From Eulemur rufifrons (taxonomy: Eukaryota > Chordata > Mammalia > Primates > Lemuridae): a stretch of 64,000 bases of DNA. This document shows, piece by piece, positions 1-11,965 of this stretch (positions within the stretch are counted from its first letter, which is position 1; each line of letters opens with the position of its first letter). The position numbers and the translations under genes were made by a program. Under the pieces are notes generated by a model. It was given only the letters and a program-made list of their open reading frames with translations, was not told where the DNA came from and did not search any database. The DNA is taken from the NCBI RefSeq assembly GCF_041146395.1, contig NC_090989.1, positions 282,688,343 to 282,752,342 of the forward strand, written 5' to 3'.

Positions 1-217
1 AGAATAAAGACCGATTGGGTATATAGGAAACCTCCATACTTTCTGCTCAGTTTTGCTATGAACCTAAAACTGTTGTAAAATATAAGCTCTATTTTTAAAA
101 AAACTAACCTTAAAAAGTAAAGATTGGATTCCTGTCTCTATGGCATACACAGTCTCCTGGGGGAAGACAGACATTAAACTGATCATCATGCAACTAATGA
201 CTTAATTACACCATGTT

Positions 218-560
218 GTAACTTTCCGACAGCTTTATTTGAGATATAATTCATCTACCATACAATTCACCCATTGAAAGTATGCAATTCAATGGCTTTT
301 ACTATATTCACAGAATTGTACACACATCTCCACAACCAATTTTAGAACATTTTCGTGACACTCACGACACCCCTTAGCCAGGCTGTCACCCCCACAATCC
401 CTCCATCTCTGCCCTCCACCCACCCCCAGCCCTCGCAACCATGGACCTCCTTCTGTCTATGGATTTGCCTATTCTGGATGTTTCACGAGAATGGAATGAT
501 GCAGTATGTGGCCCTTTGTGTCTGGCGTCTCAGCATCATGTTATCAAGGTCCATCTATGC
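218..560 (-). mobile_element. L1 (LINE-1) 3' end fragment, antisense
   Basis: The text runs through the familiar reverse complement of an old mammalian L1 3' end: the TTTATTTGAGATATAATTCA block, the ACAATTCACCCATTGAAAGT block, then GGATTTGCCTATTCTGGATG and a 'TGTGTCTGGC' block. It is diverged and truncated, with no coding capacity. Confidence 0.75.
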
Positions 561-1699
561 TACAGAAGGCACAACTGTGTAACTTTGAAAGTGCCGTGAT
601 GGTGGGCTCGGGCCGCTATGGTGCCACCATATAACACGGAGGCCAGTCTGGACTGATGCCAATCTGGGAAGGATTCCCAGAGGAAGAGGTTTTTAATATC
701 AGGCATTTGTGGCGCACCTGCTATGTGCCAACAGGAAAAAGGAGGTACTAGAAGCCAGGGGTCTGGCTGTCTCAGAATTTATGATCTAGGCAGGGTGGCC
801 CAGCACCTGGCATTCACAGAAATCGAGAAGGTGACTTAAGTTTTAAGCCCCAGTGAACGGAACAGAGAGTGAGAGTTACTGGTGCTCAGAGGAGGGACAG
901 GCACGGCAAGCCCAAGGGCTCCAGAGAGCCTCCCGCAGAGACAGGGCTTAAAAAATAAGGCCCAGCAGGGGCAGAGGGAGGCCCAGAGGAAAGGCCTGGA
1001 TGAGGCTGGGCGCCTGCGATCCTCAGATCCGGACGTGGGCTGGTCTGGCTCAGCAGCGGGGCCACGTGGGGTGGGGTGGGGCAAAGCGGCAGGGCTGGGC
1101 GGAACGGAAGGGGCAGGGCCTGCACTTCCAGCCTGGGGGAGGGGTTTACCGCAAAGGCAGTGACGAGCTGTTGCGGGTGGTCCCTGACCACCTACCTGCC
1201 TCTACGCACCCAACCTGCAGGCACCAGAGAGGTGGGGACACAGAGGAGATAACGTGAGGCCAGAGCGTGGGGAGAGCTGGGAAGACAGAGCACCCTGCGA
1301 CCTCGAGCCCTTGGCCTTGGCCCGTGGGCAGTGGAGGAGCAGCCGCACCACCCCCAGCACCGTCCACGGGCCTGTGGGCACCAGGGGGCCAGGGACTCTG
1401 GGGCTCGTTGGCATCCACTGAGCTCGCAGACCTGAGGGTGAGCTGGCAGCAGCCAGCCTGGGTTCCTCTGCAGGCCGGACACGAGCCGTGTGGCTCCTCC
1501 GCACCGCAGCTGCCCCGGAACAGCTGTGGGTGGAGGGGCCGCCTCACCTGGCGGCTGCGCAGACTGAATGAGAGAACTGAGAACTTAGCGAGCGCTCAGG
1601 GACGAGGAAGGTGATGATGGTGTCCTAAGCTCCACAAAGCCTCTGCCCCCGGGAGCTACTGTTCTAGAGAGACCCCAGCCCCGGCTCACGCATACCTGC

Positions 1700-1790
1700 C
1701 CACCCCCGCGTGAATGACAGCGCTGCCTCTCTAGGCCTCAGTTTCTACATCTATAAAATGGGGGGACTAATGTGGTTGATAATAGAGTCA
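1700..1790 (+). mobile_element. MIR fragment
   Basis: The central MIR core is visible as CCTCAGTTTCTACATCTATA followed by AAATGGGG. This is an old, diverged tRNA-derived SINE. Confidence 0.55.
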
Positions 1791-2169
1791 TTTTGTTCAT
1801 ACAAACCCCTTCTGGGCGGGTCAAGGAGTTCACTAGAGACCCAGAGAGTGAGAACAGCTGTCCAGGTGCTGAGGGGGTAACTGTGTCCCTGCCCTAAGGT
1901 GAGGATTTGAGGACACGACTTCCTCGTGAGAATGGTTTGATCCGTGCCTGGTGTGAGTGAAGCGTTAGGTAGGAAGGATGTCCCCCTCCCTCGACGCTGG
2001 CCTCCAGATGGGTGCTGGACTGGCCTGGTCATTTCCAGCTTGAGCGCGGCAGGGGTAGGCTCCGCCCCAGACACAGCTGCTCAGCTCAGGGCCTGCGGTG
2101 CCCACTCCCCGCCAGTGCACAGCTGTGGCCACGGAGGCCTCCGTGTCTGCTGTCCTCACTCGCCCCTGA

Positions 2170-2496
<327 letters not shown>

Positions 2497-2843
2497 TAAG
2501 CAGTGGGCGGGAGGCGCACTCCTCTTCACAGAGCTCTTGACCTGCCAAGGGGGGCTTGGCAGCTGGCCAGGTGCCAGAGAAAGACCCCGGAGGCCCCAAG
2601 TCTGGGCAGCCGCGTGGTAAAGCCCAGGGCGTGGCCGAGATGGGGAGGACCACGCGGGGCAGGTCTTGGGTGTCAGACTATAAGCCCGGAACAGGCTCAG
2701 GAGCAACTGTGATGGCCAAAGGGGTCAAGGCCGGGCTGGCCCAGCTCCAGAAAGGTGTTTGGGCACCCTCTGCAGTCCCTGGGGGCCCTGACCCCTCCCT
2801 TTCTGGGAGCCAGGCAGGGCTGTCCCCCGTGGTCTCAGGTTAA

Positions 2844-3182
<339 letters not shown>

Positions 3183-3519
3183 TAAGGTGGCTCAAGGTGG
3201 GTGTGGGTGCTGGTTGAATCAGCGAACAATGTCCGAGAGTGTCAGGGAAGCAGACCATCCTCTGAGGCCTCCCGTCCTCACCCTCCAAAGACTCTCTCTT
3301 GTGGGACTTCTGTGGCCACACCCTGAATCCAGCCGAGCTGGGTTCTTGCCCGGCGTCAGGATATACTGTGAGGCTGGGCACAGGCCACCCACTTTCCCTC
3401 AATCAACAAACATTTATTAAGAGCTGTTTCTGCTCTCAGGGCGTTTGATAACCTGGGCGAGGAAGGGGAGAGCCTGCCAGGTCACCCCAGCATGGCACCA
3501 TCCCTGTGAGGCTGCTAGA

Positions 3520-3735
3520 GAGGTTCTGGAGCCTGGGTTCAAACCTGGACTCTGGCTGTCACTAGCTGTGGGATCCTTGCCTCAGTTTCTGCATCTGTAG
3601 AATGGGGATAATAATAGTATCTGCTCCCTAGTATTGCTGAGAGGTTTCAGTGACAGAACGCATATGAAAACCTCAGCATAGGGCCTGGGACATAGCAAGC
3701 ACTCAATAAATATTAGCTGCTATTATTGTTGAAAT
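3520..3735 (+). mobile_element. MIR element, nearly full length
   Basis: The MIR blocks appear in order: GCCTGGGTTCAAACCTGGAC, CACTAGCTGTGGGATCCTTG, CCTCAGTTTCTGCATCTGTA, AATGGGGATAATAATAGTAT and the 3' end GCACTCAATAAATATTAG. Confidence 0.88.
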
Positions 3736-3769
3736 GATATAATGTGAACTGTAGGCCAAGAGCTATGAA

Positions 3770-3965
3770 ATTTTTAAAAATTTATGTTGAGGTTTGACTT
3801 ATACACAGCAAAAAGCACAAATCATGAAGTGTCCAACTTGATGAAATTTTACAACTGGAAATGCTCATGTCCTAACCACTCACGTAAAGATATGTACCTG
3901 GCCCCCCAGAAAGGCCCTGCGTTCCCCCGAGACGTTACTGCTCTGTGGCCCCACCAGCGCCACAG
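3770..3965 (-). mobile_element. old L1 3' UTR fragment, antisense
   Basis: The text resembles the antisense of an old L1M 3' region, with blocks such as CCAACTTGATGAAATTTTAC followed by 'ACCACTCACGTAAAGATATG' and 'CCCCAGAAAGGCCC'. It is degraded and non-coding. Confidence 0.5.
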
Positions 3966-4439
3966 ATGAGATGAGTTTGTACACACATCCCGCTGGGCCC
4001 ACGTCCTCAGCACTATCAACACTATGGGCTTTACCGCAAGGACACAACCAGCCTGGGGCTTAGGTCAGCTCCCTAATGCCAATGAGGACCCACAGTCCAA
4101 ACAGAAAGGCGGAGAGATGGGGGCATGGCCCACAGGAAAGGACTTGCAGCGCCAGGCGCCCCATCCAGTCAATGCCCATCGTCTTCTGCCTGCACCTCTG
4201 CAGGCACCTGCTAACTGCTCTCCCTGCTTCCAGAACTGGCCCTTCCCAAGCCGCCTGGCACATTGCTACGGAGTTCTGTCTCTGATGCACAGATTAAATT
4301 GTACTGTTCCCTACACAGACACCGGTAACAGCTCCACAGTCAGGGACTTTATCCTCTTGGCTGGTTTTGCCCACCCAGCATTGGATCCCCTCCTTTTGGA
4401 AACAGAGCCCTGATCAAACATCTTTTCCACCATCAGCCC

Positions 4440-5150
4440 ACGCAGATCCTGGGACCGAATTCACCCCTGACTCCAGCGAGGGGAACATGATCAGGCCTGG
4501 CCCGCCCCAGGGTCCAGATTGCCTTGGCCTCAGCGATTGGCCCAGAGGCAGACATGTGGCCCAGGCCTGGCCCATCAGTGTATTTCATAAATGCTGGTCA
4601 CAGTGGTTGGTTCAGGGTCAGACGTGTGACCCATGTCCCAACTCTGGCACGCTTGACATTCTATAAAAGGAGAATGCAGTTGCATGTAATCAATACTCAA
4701 CTCAAACTGCATTGATTTTCTTTAAGGAGAATTTATTGGCGCCCAGCATTGAAGAGCCCAGGGGTGGAGCTTCAGGCATAGCTGGATCCAGGCAGCCAGG
4801 CAGCGTCCTCTGTCCTGGCTGTGCTTCCCGGTTTTGGCTCCATTTTCTGACAAGCTTCCTCCTCACCTGACAAAATGGCCAGTAGTGGTTCCATTCTTAC
4901 CTCCTGTTCTCTTAGTGGGCCCAGTGCTGAGGGGCAGGGACAACAAAAGCCTTGAGATCAAGGTCTTTGGTCTAGCTTGGGTCATATGCCCACCCCTGTG
5001 ACTAGGGCTTGTGGAGTACACTGATTGGCCAGATTGAGTCACATGTCTGCCTCTGAGCCAGTTGTCCAGGCCAGGAGAATCTGAAGCCCTCTGATTGGCC
5101 AGGCCCAGTCACATGCCCTTCCCTGGAGTAGAGGGTGAATTGGGTCCCCA
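4440..5150. repeat. unclassified repeat with imperfect inverted arms
   Basis: A ~46-bp segment at 4535-4580 containing CAGAGGCAGACATGTGGCCC reappears in reverse complement at 5019-5067 (CTGATTGGCCAGATTGAGTC followed by ACATGTCTGCCTCTGAGCC). Each arm has a weaker second copy beside it (around 4600-4650 and 5089-5125). I do not recognise the family; an LTR or DNA-transposon remnant would fit. Confidence 0.45.
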
Positions 5151-5554
5151 GGATCTGCACAGGCCGGTGGTGGAAAAGATGTACAATCAGGGCTGTTTCC
5201 AGGAAGGGACAGATGCCCGGCAGGCAGAAACAGCGATGTCCCCTGCACGGGGCTCCCTAACCCTCTCTGCACCGGGCACAAGCTTATCCTTACTACAGCA
5301 GTTGCTGGCATTTGTCATTGCACTGAGCAGACAAATAGAAGCGGCTGCTCCCAGACGCCAGCCAGCGGCCTGGGCCTCCACGTCCCACCTGTGACTGACA
5401 GGGCCCATGTGTCAGCCCACCTGTGTGGCAGTGTCCTGCTCGGCCCTTAGTCAAGGCCACTGACGTTCCATCCCCAGCCTGTCCTTCCAACCTCCCTCCT
5501 GCCGTTCCTGGACCAGGTGCCTTCCTTGGGCTATGCCAACTTACTATTTCATTT

Positions 5555-6260
5555 GGGGGTGGTTCCTTCTTTATTCTTTATTTTTCTCATTTTTTTATTG
5601 TGTTAAAATACACATTTTTACTGTTTTACCACTTTCAAGTGTACAGTTCAGTGGGAATAATTACATTGACATTGTCGTGCAACCATCACCCCCATCCATG
5701 CATAGAGCTTTTCCATCGTCCCAAACTGAACCTCTGTCCCCGTTAAACACTAACTCCTCCTGCCCCTCCCCCCAGGTCTTGGTAAACATCATTCCACTTT
5801 CTGTTTCTATGAATTCGACTATTCTAGGTAGCTCATGTAAGTGGAATCATACACTATTTGCCCTTTTGTGTCTGGCTTATTTCATTTACCATAACGTCCT
5901 CAGGGTTCATCCATGTTGTGGCATGTATCAGAATTCCATTCCTTTTTAAGGCTCAGTAATATTCCCTTGTACGGATAAACCACATTCTCTTTGCCCACTC
6001 ATCCGCGGATGGACATTGTGTGGTTTCCACCTTTTGGCTATTGTGAAAAGTGCTGCTGGGAACATGGGTGTACAAATGCCTGTCTGAGTCCCTGCTTTCA
6101 GTTCTTTGGGGTCTATAAACAGAAGTGGAATTGCTGGATCGCATGGTAATTCCATGTTTAACTTTCGAGGACCCGCCACACTATTCCCCATGGGGTGTGC
6201 GGCGTACTTTTGCACGGCCTGTCATGCGTGGGCCTCATGCTGCGAAGTTCAGCTCAGCAC
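5555..6260 (-). mobile_element. L1 fragment (3' UTR and end of ORF2), antisense
   Basis: The order of blocks is that of an antisense L1: GTGTACAGTTCAGTGGGAAT, GGTTCATCCATGTTGTGGCA, TTCCTTTTTAAGGCTCAGTA, CCACCTTTTGGCTATTGTGA and GGAATTGCTGGATCGCATGG. Reading the minus strand, the frame at 5946-6215 gives MELPCDPAIPLLFID-like residues typical of the L1 ORF2 C terminus. It carries stops and no intact enzyme. Confidence 0.9.
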
Positions 6261-6829
6261 CCCCTCTGTCCCAGCTCCCATGGCCGCAAATACTAGGCCC
6301 ATCTTTCACCAGAAATGCATTTCTATTCACCTTAAAACCTGGAAGGTGACACTGGAGACACACCGGAAAGTCACCACCGGCTGGATTAACTAATCACCTG
6401 TCCACCATACTTTCCCCGCCTCTGAAACCACCCTCACGTGGGTTCCTCCAAGGTGTCTCCATGATTTGCACCAGCTCATCGGGCTCTTCTCGTGCAGCTC
6501 CGCAGCACGTGGCCCCCCAGCCTTGCTCCTGCAGACTGTCGAGGGCAGAGAGGAACAGGGACTCCATACTGGGCACTAGATCACTAGATTAGTCCATGCT
6601 GGTGACCGAGTGTCTCAAAGACAGTGTGGTGTCAGGGAGGAGCACTGGGCCAGGAGTCGGCCTGGGTGCTAGTCCCAGTTTTGTCCCCAACTCTCCACAT
6701 CGCATTCCCCAGGGTTGCCACTTCCTCGCTGTGAAAGGGGGTTCCACCAGTAACACACACTAATCCCAGCATTCTGTGAGCCTCAGCATGTGCTCTGTCT
6801 CCCGGCTTGCCTGCAAACCTTCACACCAA

Positions 6830-7180
6830 TTTATTTTCATTGTCATTCAAACCCCGGGCGGGTGGGCAAGATTACTACCCAGTTGAGGCAGGGAGAGGTT
6901 AATTGACCTCCCTAAGTTCATACAATTTTATCATGGCAGGGCTTGGCCTGGATTCCCAACCTAGTATGCTTATATTTAAAAACAGAAAATAATAGACCAT
7001 ATAGGACATCAGCAATCACCTGGTTTGAAGTCCTTATTTAAAATAGAAGAAAGTAGAAAGAAGCTCAGAGAGGTGAAGAGAACTTCCCAAGGTCACACAG
7101 CAAGTTATTAACCGAGCCAGGTCTAGAGTCAGGCTGGCAGACTCCTTATCCAGTGCTCTGTGCTCTGTGTCCTGCCCCCT
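6830..7180 (-). mobile_element. two MIR fragments, antisense
   Basis: Both pieces show the antisense MIR core: GAGGCAGGGAGAGGTTAATT at about 6885, then CTCAGAGAGGTGAAGAGAAC and CCCAAGGTCACACAGCAAGT at about 7064-7105. Confidence 0.75.
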
Positions 7181-7369
7181 CGGGTCTGTGTCCTGCCCCC
7201 TTGAGTCTGAGGTGCTATGTGAACACCCACAGTCTCTGGTCCCCGGGGCTAAGGTTTTCCATTTATCGCTTGAGTCAGCTGGGCTCAGAAAAGACATCCA
7301 TCACCATCCAGCTTTCAATACAGAATCTTAAATTGCTCTAAAACCGAGTGGCCGCAATTCAGGGGAAGG

Positions 7370-7990
7370 ACATGATGAAGTGCCGGCTCTATCTTCTGTG
7401 ATGGTAAATGGGCTTTGCATATGCAAATTGAATGGATTTTAAAATGGTATTTAATGACAATTTTCGTAGCAGACATTAACATTAATTGCACAAAAATGAA
7501 AATGCTGCATTAGGTTGCTGTTAGCAGCAAATATCGTGGCCATAAAGCTTTGTCTTTATCAGCAGCGGCCCTTTCCAACGTGACAGGGCAGCCCGGCAAA
7601 CTGCAGGCAAAAGGGCTTTTATGGAACAGAAATATCCCCCAAAGCAGCCCAAATCAGCATCAATTTCGCTTTATTTCTTCGTAAATGGAGGTTAAATGGC
7701 TGCTGGAAAAGCTTTTACGGAGATGCCCAACCTGCCTGGAAAAACCCTCCCACCTTACGGCATAAATAAGGAGGAACGGTTAAAACACCATCGGCCTCCC
7801 TAATGGGGCTATTACTTTAAAGTTATGGGGCCAAGGCCCATTCTCTGCTGATCACCTTTTACAAGCCTCCGTTGTATTTATTTCTTTACTTTAAAAGCAT
7901 GTTAAAAAACCAAATCCTGTTACGACTGAGGAGTTGTTGGGGCGATTTGGTCCAATAAACAAATAAAGAAGCAAACCAGTGCTGTTTACT
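7370..7990. promoter_or_regulatory. candidate conserved enhancer with palindromic POU site
   Basis: Six hundred bases free of recognisable repeats, AT-moderate and dense in developmental motifs: a perfect 14-bp palindrome TTTGCATATGCAAA (7414-7427), TTTAATGACAATT, ACATTAACATTAATTGC, and several CATAAA/TTTAAA blocks. The palindrome contains two overlapping octamer-type half sites of the sort bound by POU dimers. This texture is typical of deeply conserved non-coding elements near neural homeobox genes. The regulatory role and BARHL1 as target are inference. Confidence 0.45.
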
Positions 7991-8849
7991 CACAACTACA
8001 GATGTGAGTCTCAAAACCTGAAGTCCCGCCTCAGACTAACCCCTGAGCACTCACTCTGAGCTAGGACGGAACACAGGGGTCGTTACCGCCTTGAGGGTTA
8101 AAATTCCGACCACATCTAGCCCTCCGTCTCTAGCTTTGCAAGGGCTGCGCCCCCTCCTCTCCACGCACCTCTAGCCTCCTGCCCACTCGGTCTCTCAATA
8201 CCAGATGGGATTCAAATCCGAATTTGGGATTTTTCAATTACTTCCTTTCCAGTTAGCCTATGTGGTTCCCAATCTACACCAGTTTGTCACGGACCATCAC
8301 TAAATCGGAAAGGCGCGTTTCAATCCGCGAGCCTCTGTGGCTCAAAGGAAAGTGGAGACTCCACAGTTACCAGGAGAGCAGGGCCGTGTAGACGTGCGTT
8401 CCAGCAGGGCCGTGGCCAGGCCAATCCACAGAGGTGATCGGCCTGTGCAGTAATTTTACAAAAAGAAAAAAGGTTGAAGGAGTCACCATATTTTCTAAAA
8501 AGTCAGAAGATTTCATATAAACACCCAGATTTCCTGCTTCTCTTGCAAGATCAGAGCCTGGGCAGCTGGGTGTGCACTTGGCCTGGCTCCAAGGGCCAGG
8601 ACTGACGGGCAGCGTCTCTTAGGGACAGAATCCATGCTCTTCTGTTGTCCCAACCCCACCAGCCTGGCTCCTCTCATCTTTGTTTCGGGCCTGGTCCAGG
8701 TGTCCCTGGATTTGGACCTGCTGCTGTGGACTGACGGCCTTGAGCCCTCCGCTAAAACCATGGCCTCCGCGTGTCCTCCGGCAACGGTAGGGGCTGCTAC
8801 TAACAAAAGCTGCTGTGACTCGAGCTTAAATGCGGCCGGCATTTTGCAC

Positions 8850-8995
8850 ATGTGCCTGCTAATCTCTGCAGCCTTCCCGAGAGGCAGGTATCACCGCACG
8901 CTCCACAGGCGGGGAAAGGAAGGGTAGGGACCCTCCCCGAGGCAGCAGAGCCTGGGTGTCTACTCGGTCTGGCTGGCTTTGGAGACCACATCGCT
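8850..8995 (-). mobile_element. probable MIR fragment, antisense
   Basis: The segment GAGAGGCAGGTATCACCGCA followed by a 'CACAGGCGGGGAAAGGAAGG' block resembles a diverged antisense MIR core. Confidence 0.4.
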
Positions 8996-9149
8996 AGGAT
9001 CAGGCAGCTGGAAAGAGCCCGGGCATCCTCTCCCTGCCATTTCCCTGTCAAATCTCGGAATTCAAGTCAGGGAAGAATTTCAAATTTTCATTACCAGCAT
9101 GTAAGGCCATAACACAGATCTCAAAGCATGCTGCGACCCAGGGTCCAGA

Positions 9150-9300
9150 AACAGATATGTCTGGAGGCCAGAAATGTAACTATTAAAGGAGCGCTTAATT
9201 ATTGATGTATTTTAATCAGTGTTTGCAAATGTTCACATGCCCTCAGCACATCTTAATTGTTACTGCTCCTAATTGGTGCAGCCTTGTCGATGATGCTGAG
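9150..9300. promoter_or_regulatory. candidate conserved element, homeodomain motifs
   Basis: A short repeat-free island with CTTAATTATTGATGTATTTT, a TTTGCAAATG block, and CTTAATTGTTACTGCTCCTA followed by ATTGGTGC. Closely packed TAATT and TTGAT cores suggest homeodomain/PBX-type binding. Role inferred from motif density only. Confidence 0.35.
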
Positions 9301-9544
9301 TCAGGGGTGGCGGGGAGGGGAGGAGAGGCAGCAGCAGCTGGTGCTCCTGGGGGATGATGGGCGTCCTGGCTCTGCCACCACCCTGCTTGGGAGCCTTGTG
9401 CCACACTCAAGACAAGAATGCTAGTGGGAGGATCCATCACTCAGTCCATGAGCAAACAGCCCCTGCGCATCAGTGTCTGACCTGGGCCAGAGGAAAGGTG
9501 GGTCGACCCCACCTTGGACTAATAATGGCAATGATGTGTTACTG

Positions 9545-9725
9545 TTACTGTCACAGGTCAGACATTGTGCCAGCACCTCAGTTGCATCCTCATTAAATAG
9601 CTCTGAACGGCTTAGTGAGTATGAGGTTGAAACTCTTATATCCCCATGTTACAGAAGAGGAGACAGAGGGTCTGAGAGGTGAAGTCATTTACCCATGGCT
9701 GCCCTGCAGTGAGGGGAGGATCAGT
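9545..9725 (-). mobile_element. MIR element, antisense
   Basis: Antisense MIR blocks CATTGTGCCAGCACCTCAGT, TTACAGAAGAGGAGACAGAG and GAGAGGTGAAGTCATTTACC are present in the expected order. Confidence 0.75.
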
Positions 9726-9929
9726 GTGGCCTAAACACCTATGACAGTGACCACAGGTCTGATCTGCCACCCTAATCAACACAGGGGTGGAGGTGACACA
9801 GGTGGAGATGCTACTCCTGTTTTTCCTGCAAATGAGGTGGGTGAGACAGGATAGTATATAAGGCTGTCCTGTCTGGACTTTTCTCGAAGCTTTAAAACTT
9901 CATCTGAACACATCAAAAGAGCCCACTGA

Positions 9930-10125
9930 GCTTCCCTTCTCCTGTCACCTCCTTCACCTTCACCTTCAGTAGTGCCCACTTCCAGATAAACTCAAACTCC
10001 TCGACGGGGCAGCCAGGCCCTTCACCCAGGCCTGCTTTGGCTCACCTGGTATCTGTGGTGCCGGCCACAGTGCCTTTGCCCAAGAGGCCATCGCTAAATG
10101 TTTGCTGAATGAATGCGTGAACAAA
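9930..10125 (+). mobile_element. probable L2/MIR-type 3' end
   Basis: A diverged segment ending in GCTAAATGTTTGCTGAATGA, the common 3' terminus shared by L2 and related elements. Confidence 0.4.
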
Positions 10126-10254
10126 TGGCACATTGGGATCCATACATAAAGCCAGTAGCAACGTGCAACTTCGGTAGGACCCTTAGCTCATCCGCCAGTT
10201 AGTCTGGTGTGGCCCCCGGTCCTGGTCTGAAAGCGTTCAGACCGGGACAAATAA

Positions 10255-10530
10255 GAAACCTAAGTAGGAAGTGCGGCCGGCCCGCCCCTCTGATTGCAGC
10301 TGCTGGCGGTGCCATCAGATGCATCATCAGCCTGACGTTGACAAATGTGAAGGATGGAGAAAATTTTACAGGCTGTTAAAAAAATGTTTGCTGCCTGACA
10401 GGTTTTTTGAATCTCTCTGCCAAGCTGATTTATTTTACAAATTTACAATGGGCCCATCAATCACCCTGGGTTATTCTGCTTCTATGGCCAAAAAACCCGA
10501 GCCATCTACCCAAACTCCTATAAAATAATA
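10255..10530. promoter_or_regulatory. candidate conserved enhancer
   Basis: A repeat-free block with a CAGCTG E-box (in GATTGCAGCTGCTGGCGG), GATGCATCATCAGCCTGACG, AATTTTACAGGCTGTTAAAA and GGGCCCATCAATCACCC. The combination of bHLH, ATF/homeodomain-like and ATCAATCA (PBX/MEIS-like) motifs in a small space suggests a regulatory element. No alignment was possible. Confidence 0.38.
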
Positions 10531-10637
10531 ATAAGCCCCTTCCTGGGCAGCTGCCCCGGGGATCCGAGATGGTTTCTGCAGGGCAAGACCAAGCACGGTG
10601 TGTCGGTGTCCTGACGTCGGGCTGAGTGAGGCCCGGC

Positions 10638-10656
10638 TGACCACAGGGGGGCGCGT
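10638..10656 (+). promoter_or_regulatory. candidate CTCF site
   Basis: TGACCACAGGGGGGCGCGT resembles the CTCF core (CCACnAGGGGGCGC-like). A single motif match only. Confidence 0.35.
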
Positions 10657-11489
10657 GTGGACCTCGCAGAGCCCCGGCCTCGGAGCCAGCCTGGCCGTGC
10701 CTTCCAGAGCCAAGCCTTCCCCACCCCGGCGTGGTCTGCTCAGTGGCACCGACCGCAACTGTAGTTAATACCCTCTGCTTTATGCCAGTCTTCACTGGAC
10801 ACTCAGGTCCCCCAGCACAAGGACGATCCAGCTTTGTCCATCACCGTGTCATCAGAGTCTAATCCAATGCCTGGCCTGTCGTGGGCTGCGGAGAAACATG
10901 CTCTGGGGCCCTTTAAGACTTTGAGACTTTCATCCATAAGGTCTGAGCACAAATTAAAAAAAAAAAACAAAAAACCCACAACTTTGAAACAGAGTTAGTG
11001 GAGGTAAAGAGACATTGGCAAGTGATACTTGCACAAAAAAAAATTTTTTAAAAAGAGAAAGTAAAGAGTGCACTTGAGAGCCAGAGAGGAGATGGTAAAG
11101 CCAGACATTCCTGTGTCGTGTCACGGACTCCGCCGTTTCCCCGCCCCCCACCTGGCTGGTGTTACGAATCGCAGTGCAGTGATGAGGCCTCAAAGAGCCA
11201 ATGTGCTCCTCAGCTGCATTAACAGAGGTAGCAAGTTCAGAACCCGGGAGTTGACTTCCCTGCTCTTTCCTGCTGCACAGGTCATATTGGAGCATCAAGT
11301 TAAAAAATTCAGGCATCATGTATTACAGGGAAGGTTCATAAACAGGAAAATGTCCAGAGCGGGGTGTGGGGTGGCCGGTGGAACAGGGGAGGGAGAGCAC
11401 TGTGTACGAAGAACACGACAAGATGCGAGGTCTTCCTGGCTGGATGAGAAAAGACACAGAGGAGACACAGCAGCTGTCCTCAGTGACTG

Positions 11490-11665
11490 ACGGGGACAAC
11501 CTTGAGCACTTTACATGCATCATCTCATCAAATACAACTCTACCCAGTAGCGACCATCATCCCATTTTATAGGTGGGGAAACAGGCTCAGAGAGTCACTT
11601 GCCCCAGGCCACAGAGCCGGTGGGTGGCAGTGCCAGGATTTGAGCCCCATTTCCTTCCAGAGCCG
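11490..11665 (-). mobile_element. MIR element, antisense
   Basis: GAGCACTTTACATGCATCAT, CATTTTATAGGTGGGGAAAC, AGGCTCAGAGAGTCACTTGC and CAGTGCCAGGATTTGAGCCC are consecutive antisense MIR blocks. Confidence 0.85.
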
Positions 11666-11839
11666 CTGTCCATACCCACGGGTGACAGCTGCAGGAGGCA
11701 GAGCAAGGCCCTGGGTGAGGAAGTCCTTTCTCATCCCGAGCTCCGCCCAAAGTGGTGCAGGTGGCCAGAGGCAAGTCCTCCCCAGCGGGGTGGAGCCACC
11801 AGCAACAACTACAGCCATCAACAGCCAACGCTGAAGAGC

Positions 11840-11965
11840 ACTCATTGGTATCTGGCTCTCCGCGTAGTGACTGGCACCCTCACTGTGGCCCCGTTACCTC
11901 CATTTACCCATGAGGAAACTGAGGCATGGAGAGAGTCTGTCCCTCAGCAAGAGGGTGAAGGTGAT
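11840..11965 (-). mobile_element. MIR fragment, antisense
   Basis: CATTTACCCATGAGGAAACT followed by GAGGCATGGAGAGAGTCTGT is an antisense MIR core. Confidence 0.7.
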
